Shown here: positions 48,003 through 56,258 of the stretch, in pieces
Layout of the letters: each line of letters opens with the position of its first letter
Position numbering within the stretch: the first letter of the stretch is position 1
DNA from: Wolfiporia cocos
Taxonomy: Eukaryota; Basidiomycota; Agaricomycetes; Polyporales; Phaeolaceae
DNA length: 64,000 nt
Assembly: GCA_029448655.1 (NCBI GenBank)
Contig: JACCLO010000019.1
Location: 1-64,000, forward strand
Direction of reading: 5' to 3'
Notes under the pieces: generated by a model
The model's input: only the letters and a program-made list of their open reading frames with translations
Databases searched by the model: none
What the model was told of the DNA's origin: nothing
Made by a program: the position numbers and the translations under genes

Positions 48003-48902
48003 ATGCCCCGCGTTACCCGTCGCACCCGTGGCTCCTCTACTGCCCCCTACGTTAAACCGGCGAAGCGGTCCCTTCTCAGCCGCATCGACACCGCCGACAT
48101 TCCTCGGGCAGAGGACGTCACATACACCCTTCCTGTAAAGGAAGATTACACCGGGAAGCTCCATCTTTGGGAGATTCCCGTCCACATGCCAAAGCACATC
48201 GCTGAGGCTGGGAAACCCGCTCCTCGACCTCCCAAGCCAGTCCCGCTCGCCAAGCGCATCTGGACAGAGGAAGAGAAGCTAGCCGCTTCCATTACCGCCA
48301 TGGAGAACCTTATCGAACTCCGCGAACTCAACAAGCTCAAGCTCGCCCGCGATAAGCTGAATAAGCGAATCGCCGCCAAACAAGCCGCCAAGGAAGCCAA
48401 GCAAGCAGCTTCTTCACTGGCCCTCCGTCTCTCCAGCCCGGCGGCCGGACCTCCCGTTCCGGCCAACCACAAGATTCTCGACCCTTCCCTCGTCTTCGGG
48501 AAGAAGAAGCCTCTCCAAGCATGCGACCAAGTTATTCCCATGCTAGAAGGCACTCTCACTCGTCTCACTCCTCTCGCCAACCACCCCCCTAATTACCCAG
48601 GCTTCCATATGGAAAACGACATGCGTTTCCATACTATGGTAGTAGAATTGGAGGACTTGGTGGATAACGTAAAGGATAGAGCGAGACGAGGAAGGATCAC
48701 CAATAGAGACTGGAGAATTATGAAAAAGTATTGCAAACAGCTCGGCAATATTTCCTTTTTGGATTGGCGTACGGACTTAGCTCGTATCGTAGCAGAATGC
48801 GTAGCGCTACAAATTACTTTTGCCTTCGGTGTAACACCACCTGACAAGGTGGCAGGGCCCTCAACTACTTCGGTAGAAGAGGATATACTCGCGATTGTAT
48901 AG
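48003..48902 (+). CDS. Element B ORF1, conserved pre-gag protein of unknown function
   Basis: 299 residues from ATG 48003 (MPRVTRRTRGSS), an upstream in-frame ATG being at 47979. The start was chosen to match element A ORF1. After a Pro-rich section comes a charged helix (KLKLARDKLNKRIAAKQ and Ala/Lys repeats), then a C-terminal region with MVVELEDLVDNVKDRARR and WRIMKKYCKQLGN. That part resembles the ORF1 C-terminus of element A in spacing and character. No known motif is found. Its place before gag and its survival in two diverged elements suggest selection for function. Confidence 0.75.
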   Translation: MPRVTRRTRGSSTAPYVKPAKRSLLSRIDTADIPRAEDVTYTLPVKEDYTGKLHLWEIPVHMPKHIAEAGKPAPRPPKPVPLAKRIWTEEEKLAASITAMENLIELRELNKLKLARDKLNKRIAAKQAAKEAKQAASSLALRLSSPAAGPPVPANHKILDPSLVFGKKKPLQACDQVIPMLEGTLTRLTPLANHPPNYPGFHMENDMRFHTMVVELEDLVDNVKDRARRGRITNRDWRIMKKYCKQLGNISFLDWRTDLARIVAECVALQITFAFGVTPPDKVAGPSTTSVEEDILAIV

Positions 48903-49003
48903 TAGAAATACTATCATCTTTTAACTCTGAAATAGAGTGCGAGTGTGATCTATAACGAAAGTCGCAGCTTTCAAAACCAATCCCTTCTTAAGAATCTAAG
49001 ACA
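48903..49003 (+). other. Element B ORF1-gag spacer with hairpin
   Basis: ACTCTGAAATAGAGT at 48924-48938 can form a 5-bp stem. It occupies the place of the three repeats in element A. Confidence 0.45.
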
Positions 49004-51043
49004 ATGAGTAACCGGAAACTAACATTCGTCACAAACAGATTCACAATGTCCTCCACCTCCTCCGTTAGCACTCCCCTCGCTCCCCGCAAGATGCGCCTCC
49101 GCTCAGAAGGCCCGGTGACACCGGTAGCTGGTCCCTCGGGAACCCAGCAACTGGTGACGCTGGAGCACCTAAGCGAGGGAGAAGAGGAGGAAGAAGAAGG
49201 AGAAGAGGAAATGCCGGAGTTCGCTCCCCCGCAAAGGGAATCTCCAACCAACCCCATGGATACACGCCCAGGCACCCCCATTGCCGGTTACCCCCCGGCT
49301 CGTCGCACCCGACCGATCGGGCCCGTCACCAACCTGGAAATGGAATTTTCCAGTCCAGTACGGTGGACCGATGCAGTGGCCGCCGACAACCTCAAGGCGT
49401 ACCTCACAGAGGAGGAACACCACAAGGTGGATGGGGCCCTGCATGGGCCAATCATTGATTCAGCCGTACAACGAAGTGCGGCCATCTCCTACGACACCAC
49501 CGATACCCTCGGGCGAATGGTGTACGCCCGCCTGGATCGCATCCATGGCAGAATCGATTCCCTGGTTGGGCAATCCAGGGCAATCGAACAGAAGGCCCAA
49601 GACGAGCTACACGAAGCGGTCAATTCGGTCCGCAACGAGGTGCTGTCCACCATGGTGGACCTCGGCAAGGAACTCCGACAGGAGTACACCGCCAAGCTCT
49701 CCGAAATGGAGAAGCAGCTCCGAAAGGACTACCGGTCCCGGCTGGACGACCTCGAGGATGCGTTCGCAGAACGCATGGAGAAGGTTGACGAGGAACTCCG
49801 GAGGATTCGCAAGAATCCCTCCGTCCCCAACCCTCCCGGCATCCGCACGCCCCCGGAAGACCCGGCACCGGCCCCCGGTCATGCTCAAGCCAGAGCAGCC
49901 GAGGCCGCTGCCGCCGCTCAAGCTGCAGCCGCTGCTGCAGCAGCCGTCGCCCCGCAGATTCCAGGTCTGCCTCAAAACCTGAAAATCCCCCCTCCCCCCG
50001 AATTCTCTGGGTCATCTGGAAAGGTGACTGCGCAGGAATGGGTGGAAAAGATGGGCCTGTACTTCGGTACGCTCAGGGTCTACGACGACCATGACCGTAT
50101 CACCACGGCCCTCTTCCGCGTCACAGGGGACGCATACAAATTTTTCTCGCCTCTCATCAAGAAGGCAGGAAACGGTGAACCTCTCGGCACCTGGGAGGAC
50201 TTCACCAAGTCAGTAATAGTGCAATATGGGAAGATGACGGATAAGGAGATAGCTAAGAAGGAAATTCGCGGCTACTACGGTACCAAGGGCAAGGAACTCG
50301 CCGAGTCAAACTACTTCAACTACTGCGAACGGTTCCGAACCCTCGGCCGACTCTCCGAGACCGCCAACGAAACCCTGGTATGGGAGTTCACCGAAACACT
50401 CCCTGAAAAGGTTAAGGACACCTTGAACGTCCTCGGCAAGACCCCCTTCTTCAAGGCCCCGACCGACATCGAGCCCCTAATCGACTTCGCTCTGGAAATG
50501 TACCAAACGTCATATCCAGACAAGATCAAGGGTTCGATCTTCGAGAAGGCCAGCAAGAAGGACTCGGCACCTGCCGAAAAGAAGGAGACGTCCTCCGCTT
50601 CTGCAAAGAAGTCGGAGAAAAAGAAGGACAAGGGAAAGGCGCCCGCCAAAGCCCCCGCCGACACCGCCAACGCCGTCTGCACCTACTGCAAGCAGACAGG
50701 ACATTACTTCAACAAATGTCCTAAGCTTGCGGCAGACAAGGCTGCGGGAACGTTCGTGCCTGCCGCTCAGCGGGCCGAACAACAAAGGGCGAAGGATGCA
50801 GCTGCCGCGTCTGGAAAGACCACGGCTGCTCCTTCGGGTAGTGGAAAGGGACAGGCTTCTGGCAAGAAGCCGTACTCGGCGCCCCCCGCGGATGGCAAGA
50901 CGTATCGTGCCCGAACGATCTGGGAAGAAGTGACGGCTGACTCAAGTTCAGCAGGACCCTCGGCCCCCGCCACCACCGTCGCCAATGTCGGGACCATCTC
51001 GGTTCCCCTCGCCCCAACTACACGTCTCGAAGACGTTCTGTGA
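49004..51043 (+). CDS. Element B Gag
   Basis: 679 residues. The N-terminal third is Pro/Glu-rich, with a coiled-coil section near residues 190-270, then an Ala-rich run (about 295-315). The capsid region starts near residue 335 (PPPEFSGSSGKVTAQEWVEKMG). A canonical CCHC zinc knuckle, CTYCKQTGHYFNKC, lies near residue 560. The last 59 nt overlap pol in another frame. A second ATG at 49046 is an alternative start. Confidence 0.88.
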   Translation: MSNRKLTFVTNRFTMSSTSSVSTPLAPRKMRLRSEGPVTPVAGPSGTQQLVTLEHLSEGEEEEEEGEEEMPEFAPPQRESPTNPMDTRPGTPIAGYPPARRTRPIGPVTNLEMEFSSPVRWTDAVAADNLKAYLTEEEHHKVDGALHGPIIDSAVQRSAAISYDTTDTLGRMVYARLDRIHGRIDSLVGQSRAIEQKAQDELHEAVNSVRNEVLSTMVDLGKELRQEYTAKLSEMEKQLRKDYRSRLDDLEDAFAERMEKVDEELRRIRKNPSVPNPPGIRTPPEDPAPAPGHAQARAAEAAAAAQAAAAAAAAVAPQIPGLPQNLKIPPPPEFSGSSGKVTAQEWVEKMGLYFGTLRVYDDHDRITTALFRVTGDAYKFFSPLIKKAGNGEPLGTWEDFTKSVIVQYGKMTDKEIAKKEIRGYYGTKGKELAESNYFNYCERFRTLGRLSETANETLVWEFTETLPEKVKDTLNVLGKTPFFKAPTDIEPLIDFALEMYQTSYPDKIKGSIFEKASKKDSAPAEKKETSSASAKKSEKKKDKGKAPAKAPADTANAVCTYCKQTGHYFNKCPKLAADKAAGTFVPAAQRAEQQRAKDAAAASGKTTAAPSGSGKGQASGKKPYSAPPADGKTYRARTIWEEVTADSSSAGPSAPATTVANVGTISVPLAPTTRLEDVL

Positions 51044-54000
51044 AGAACACACCAGCCCCGCAGTGGCTGGGAGTGTACAGCGCCCCGAAGAAGCGCACCT
51101 CTACGAAGAGGCTTCACAGAGACCCCTTATCTTGTGGGAAGATAAGGCGGTCGTACGTCACCCGGTATCCCATCTCGGTATATTCGGTAACTCGGCAATG
51201 GACTTTGCCCGGAGGACAAGGACACTAGCTACACGTGCCCCTCCTGTACAATACTTCTACCCTGACCCGCTCGCGCTAAAGTTTTTCACTTTGTATAATG
51301 TACATGGAAACGATTCTCGAGACGACAATAAATCGTTCTCTATCGAAGTGGAACTGTGGGTATATGGAAAGAAAGTCAACGCCATGGCATTAATCGACAC
51401 CGGTGCATCAATAAGCGTCATTAATAAGAAACTCGTACATGAGGAAAAGTTAGTCACTCAAAAACTACCTTCGCCTCTCGAGATTCGCAACGCCGACGGT
51501 ACCTCTAATACCGCCGGTAATATCAATATGGCAGTAAAAGCTTATATGGTGCACGAGGAACACAAGTCCACCGAATTCTTGTACGTAATGGACGTACAGA
51601 ATGCGGATGTGATCCTCGGATATGATTGGTTCCTGAAACACAACCCGGACTTCAACTGGCCGGAAGGAACCTTCACATATCGATGTACGGAAAAATGCAA
51701 ACATGGCAAACGGGTTTCGATTTCAGAGGAAGAGGACGAAATCGAACCCCGCAACATCTATCAGATCATCAATGACTTTCCAATAGATTTTCTCGGCTTA
51801 GAGGAGCCGGAGAATCCCTTTGTCGCTTGGGTGAACACCCTTGACGAAGGAACGGAACTCCTTATCGATGCCATTCAGTCGATAACGGAGAAGTCGGATG
51901 ATGAATTCCTGACAGATGCGGATCTCCAGAAATGGAAATCCTTGGTTCCGGAGGAATACCAGGAGTTTGGTCCCACGGTATTTTCTCAACGCGCATCCGA
52001 AAGGATGCCCGAACGGAAACCATATGACCACGCCATCGACTTCCCCGATGACGCGGTACTACCGCCCCCGAGTAAGGCATACAAGATGTCTCCTCAGGAA
52101 GCGAACTCGCTAGATCAGTGGATTCAGGAAGAGTTACGGAAGGGCTACATCCGACACTCAAAATCCCCGATCGCGAGCCCGGTCTTCTTCGTCCCTAAAA
52201 AAGACGGCGGAGCCCGAATGGTAGTCGATTACCGGAAAGTAAACGACTTGACCATTAAAAACAGGTACCCTCTCCCACGCATAGACGAGCTTATCGATAA
52301 GCTTAGCCAGGCTTCGATATTTACGAAGCTCGACTTGCGTTGGGGTTACAACAACGTAAGAATCAAGGAGGGAGATGAATGGAAGACCGCATTCATTACG
52401 CCTAACGGCCTTTACGAAGCCGTAGTCATGTACTTCGGTTTTTGTAATGCACCCAGCACGTTCCAACACATGATGAACGATATTCTAGGTGACCTTATCA
52501 GAGAAGGAAAGGTCATTGTCTACCTAGACGACATCCTTGTGTTCGGAAACGACCTGTTGGAACACCGTCGTATCGTCAAGCAAGTATTACAAATCTTGCA
52601 AGACAACGACTTGTTCGCGAAGCCTGAAAAGTGCTTCTTCGAACAAAGCAGTATTGAATACCTGGGAATGATCATTTCCAAAGGAAAAGTCGAAATGGAC
52701 CCTAAGAAGGTAGCCGGTGTCATGGACTGGCCTACACCTGCTAAGGTGAAGGACGTCCAAGCCTTTGTTGGCTTCGCCAACTACTACCGTCGGTTCATTA
52801 AAGACTTCTCCAAAGTGGTTAAGCCGTTAACCGAACTGTCCAAGAAAAACACGCAGTGGAATTGGGGACCCGAACAAGCGGAAGCATTCCAAACTCTCAA
52901 GGAAGCTTTCACATCGGCTCCAATACTCCGGATCCCAGATCAGGAGTCCCCGTTCCGCGTGGAAGCGGATTCTTCCGATTACGCAACTGGTGCAGTGCTA
53001 TCACAATACTCTTCGGAGGATAAGCTCTGGCACCCGGTAGCCTTTTACTCGAAATCTCTATCAGCACCCGAAAGGAACTATGAGATTTACGATAAGGAGT
53101 TGCTCGCAATCATCCGTGCACTAGAGGAATGGAGACATTACCTCGAAGGACACCCACACAAATTTGAAGTATGGTCGGATCATCTCAATCTGACATATTT
53201 CAAATCGGCACAACGGCTAACCCGGAGACAGGCACGTTGGAGTCTTTACCTGACAAGGTTCAACTTCACCATGTGCCACAAACCCGGTAAAACAATGCTC
53301 ACGGCTGATCCTCTGTCACGGAGGCCAGACCATGAAGAGGGGGTGGAACTCGACAATCGCGATCAAATTTTGCTGAAACCGGAATACTTTACGGTTAGGG
53401 CGCTAGAAGCGTCACAGCAGGAGATACAATCAGGCGACGAGGACCTTCTCCGACAAATCCGACAAGCCCTCATGGACGATCAAATTACCAAGGATTACCA
53501 GGAACTACTGAAAAGTGGTCCCAAGGAATTCGGTAAAGACCTCCAGGAATGGAACATGGAGGCCGGATTACTTCTCAGACGAGGAAAAGTGTACGTTCCA
53601 AAAGAACCTAAAGAATTGCGCACGAAGATTCTGGAGTTACATCATGACCATGTGACGGCCGGACACTTCGGACGATGGAAGACCTATGAACTTCTGTCAC
53701 GTAATTACTGGTGGCCTGGAATGACCACGATGGTGAAGCAATACGTGGAAGGTTGTGACACATGTCAACGCATGAAGAACCACAACCAGACCCCGTACGG
53801 ACCCCTGCAACCGCTCCCAGTTCCGGAAGCACCTTGGGACACCGTCACAATTGACCTTATCGTCCACCTACCGCCCAGCGGCGAATTGAAACAATTCAAT
53901 GCTATTATGGTAATAGTGGACCGGCTTACCAAACGAGCGCACTTCATTCCCACGTCAGACAAGATAACGGCAAAAGAATTAGCGAACCTCCTGTACCTTC

Positions 54001-55520
54001 GGATTTATCCGAACCACGGACTTCCGAAACAAATCATTTCGGATAGAGGCCCGCAATTCGCAGCCGCCTTATTCAAGGGATGGTGTGAGCAATTGGGAAT
54101 CCAACGGTCAATGACAACCGCCTATCACCCGCAAGCAGATGGCCAGACGGAGAGAGTTAACCAGATCCTGGAACAATATCTTAGATGTTACATTGATGTT
54201 ATTCAAAAGGATAACTGGTCATGGTTTCTCCCAACGGCTGAATTCGCGTACAACAACGCGGCTAGTGAGACAACAAAGAATAGCCCATTCTTTGTCGAAC
54301 TAGGAAGGCACCCTAATGCAGGACCTACGAATTTACGTCCAACACCATACACGGACCTAAATGTCATTGCTTACGAACGATGGTCAGCACAAGAACAAGC
54401 TAAGGCAGCTATGAAACTGGCTGCCGAACGCTGGTCTTGGTATTATGATCAACACAAGCGCTCGGTACCGTTTAAAGTCGGCGACAAAGTACTCGTTGAC
54501 GCCCGTAGCTGGCAAGACTCCGAAAGAAGTCTTAGTCCACGCTATTTGGGACCATTTAAGATAATTGAACAATTATCTCCGGTCACCTTTAGGGTACATA
54601 TGGACGAGCAATACAGGGCTTACCACCCAGTATTCCACGCTTCCAAGTTGGTCATGTACAAGGACCCGGTGCATCAGAAAAAACCAGAGCCTCAACCAGA
54701 AATGGTCGACGGCGAGGAGTTATGGGAAGTCGAGAAGATCTTAGATCATCGTCTCCGCGCAGGAAGAGTTGAATACAGAATCCGTTGGAAGGGATTCGGT
54801 ATCAATGACGACTCCTGGGTACGCGAAGCGGATCTCGACTCGGCATACGACATTTTGCAGGAATACAAGGCTTCACACCCTATTCCAATGCAGGATGTCC
54901 CCCTCAGGCGATCAGCTAGAAGGAAAGAAGCAGTTCATGTCTTCGACCCTGACAGCGACGACTGGGAAGCCGACGAATGCACGTGGCCAGACGACTGGCC
55001 GCAGTATCGCGAAGAATTTGCGAAGGATCCTAAGCAACGCATGGTTAGACACCCCGACGGGGGATGGATGTCAGCGGACATTAACCAAAACGCGGATTTG
55101 AAAATCGTAGTCGGTGAAGGCGGCCGAATGCCGGAAAAAGGAACCAAGGACTCGGTTGGGTTTGACCTGTACACTGCAACAGGCGACGTTCTGCCAGCTC
55201 ACGGGCAGACAGAATACAACACCAAACTGAAAATCCAGGTACCTTTCGGCACTTACGGACGTATCGCCCCCCGCTCTAGTCTCGCACGCAAAGGCATAGA
55301 CGTAATGGGTGGCGTTATCGACCACGATTATCAAGGCGAAGTAATCATCATTCTCCGGAATCACTCCGATATATCTATCGATATTCGGGCCGGTGATAAG
55401 ATTGCCCAGCTCATCTGCGAAGTTGCTAAGGACCCGCACATTACGCTACACGGAAAATCTTACTTTGAAAAGATTAAATCTGAGCGCGGTACTGGTGGAT
55501 TCGGCTCCACAGGAAAATAA
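50985..55520 (+). CDS. Element B Pol: PR-RT-RNase H-IN-chromodomain-dUTPase
   Basis: 1511 residues, no stop. Protease ALIDTGASISVIN near 135; RT with KKDGGARMVVDYRKVN and YLDD near 512; RNase H EADSSDYATGAVLSQ near 660; integrase zinc finger (HHDHVTAGHFG, CDTCQRMK) near 886; integrase core (TIDLI, SDRGPQF, TAYHPQADGQTE); GPF module; chromodomain (LWEVEKILDHRLRAGRVEYR) from about 1245; dUTPase about 1378-1511 with SVGFDLYTA, PRSSLA, GVIDHDYQGEV, DKIAQLIC and GTGGFGSTG. Pol is in the +1 frame relative to gag with a 59-nt overlap; the ATG at 50985 could also allow internal initiation. This differs from element A, where stop and start touch. Confidence 0.95.
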   Translation: MSGPSRFPSPQLHVSKTFCEEHTSPAVAGSVQRPEEAHLYEEASQRPLILWEDKAVVRHPVSHLGIFGNSAMDFARRTRTLATRAPPVQYFYPDPLALKFFTLYNVHGNDSRDDNKSFSIEVELWVYGKKVNAMALIDTGASISVINKKLVHEEKLVTQKLPSPLEIRNADGTSNTAGNINMAVKAYMVHEEHKSTEFLYVMDVQNADVILGYDWFLKHNPDFNWPEGTFTYRCTEKCKHGKRVSISEEEDEIEPRNIYQIINDFPIDFLGLEEPENPFVAWVNTLDEGTELLIDAIQSITEKSDDEFLTDADLQKWKSLVPEEYQEFGPTVFSQRASERMPERKPYDHAIDFPDDAVLPPPSKAYKMSPQEANSLDQWIQEELRKGYIRHSKSPIASPVFFVPKKDGGARMVVDYRKVNDLTIKNRYPLPRIDELIDKLSQASIFTKLDLRWGYNNVRIKEGDEWKTAFITPNGLYEAVVMYFGFCNAPSTFQHMMNDILGDLIREGKVIVYLDDILVFGNDLLEHRRIVKQVLQILQDNDLFAKPEKCFFEQSSIEYLGMIISKGKVEMDPKKVAGVMDWPTPAKVKDVQAFVGFANYYRRFIKDFSKVVKPLTELSKKNTQWNWGPEQAEAFQTLKEAFTSAPILRIPDQESPFRVEADSSDYATGAVLSQYSSEDKLWHPVAFYSKSLSAPERNYEIYDKELLAIIRALEEWRHYLEGHPHKFEVWSDHLNLTYFKSAQRLTRRQARWSLYLTRFNFTMCHKPGKTMLTADPLSRRPDHEEGVELDNRDQILLKPEYFTVRALEASQQEIQSGDEDLLRQIRQALMDDQITKDYQELLKSGPKEFGKDLQEWNMEAGLLLRRGKVYVPKEPKELRTKILELHHDHVTAGHFGRWKTYELLSRNYWWPGMTTMVKQYVEGCDTCQRMKNHNQTPYGPLQPLPVPEAPWDTVTIDLIVHLPPSGELKQFNAIMVIVDRLTKRAHFIPTSDKITAKELANLLYLRIYPNHGLPKQIISDRGPQFAAALFKGWCEQLGIQRSMTTAYHPQADGQTERVNQILEQYLRCYIDVIQKDNWSWFLPTAEFAYNNAASETTKNSPFFVELGRHPNAGPTNLRPTPYTDLNVIAYERWSAQEQAKAAMKLAAERWSWYYDQHKRSVPFKVGDKVLVDARSWQDSERSLSPRYLGPFKIIEQLSPVTFRVHMDEQYRAYHPVFHASKLVMYKDPVHQKKPEPQPEMVDGEELWEVEKILDHRLRAGRVEYRIRWKGFGINDDSWVREADLDSAYDILQEYKASHPIPMQDVPLRRSARRKEAVHVFDPDSDDWEADECTWPDDWPQYREEFAKDPKQRMVRHPDGGWMSADINQNADLKIVVGEGGRMPEKGTKDSVGFDLYTATGDVLPAHGQTEYNTKLKIQVPFGTYGRIAPRSSLARKGIDVMGGVIDHDYQGEVIIILRNHSDISIDIRAGDKIAQLICEVAKDPHITLHGKSYFEKIKSERGTGGFGSTGK

Positions 55521-55559
55521 TCGTTCCATTAGGGACAATGAAACCTGAAGAGGGGGTAA

Positions 55560-56258
55560 TGTCACAGATTTGGGACATGCCACTATTTTTCCCGTATTTT
55601 TACCTATTTATCTGGTATTTCTACGACCTTGTAGACATTTACGCTGCCAAGCGCTCGTCTACACGTACACGCAAACAAACAACACGTACACAACGCGGTA
55701 TACGTCCACCTGTCATAACAACACGTACATAACACGTTTGTACGCGTCAATGACTCAGCGGACTAACCTCCGGTGTCACGCGCCTTACTCATATCCCGGT
55801 ACCGGGCTATGTCAGTACAATTGGATAAGCGGCCCGCTCGTTATCACATGCCAATGCCCTTACGATTACTCATATCCCGATACCGGTATATAAGAATCAC
55901 ATGCATGGCTTACTAGCGTAGCTACAGCCACTTCCACAACATGGACCTACGGTCCAAACAAACGATCTTACTGGTGCGGCCATTACCGGCGCACATGGTC
56001 TATTGTAGTTTACGACTTAACCATATTAGTTATGTCTGCGCACAGACCACCTTCATGTTTGGCTCCCTTACCGGTAACCAAACAAAGCATGTATATAAGT
56101 AGGGCTATCACTGCGGATAAGCCTTAGATTTGTTCTCTGCATTCGCACAGTCACATATCATCTCTGCTTGCGCCTACTAGTACCCTCACCAACCTCCAGC
56201 AACTACTTCAAGTCGCTTAACAAGGTTATAGAGTGAGTCCCACAACTAGTTTGTGTCA
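55560..56258 (+). repeat. Element B 3' LTR
   Basis: 699 bp after a purine tract (AAGAGGGGG near 55548). I count about a dozen differences to the 5' LTR over the first 575 bp, but roughly a quarter to a third of positions differ in the last 115 bp. AGATTTGTTCT is kept. Confidence 0.9.

Larger units (their letters stand above)
46258..56258 (+). mobile_element. Element B: chromodomain Ty3/gypsy retrotransposon with pre-gag ORF and dUTPase
   Basis: 10001 bp with 699-bp LTRs, self-primer site, ORF1, gag and pol in one direction, all open. Flanks are tgaag on the left (inside D) and gttcg on the right (inside C), so there is no target duplication. The layout equals element A although LTRs and proteins are clearly diverged. 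Confidence 0.92.

Noticed and set aside
56203..56258. C-terminal end of the element C pol frame
   Set aside because: These codons lie in element B's LTR and are a chance extension, not part of the C protein.
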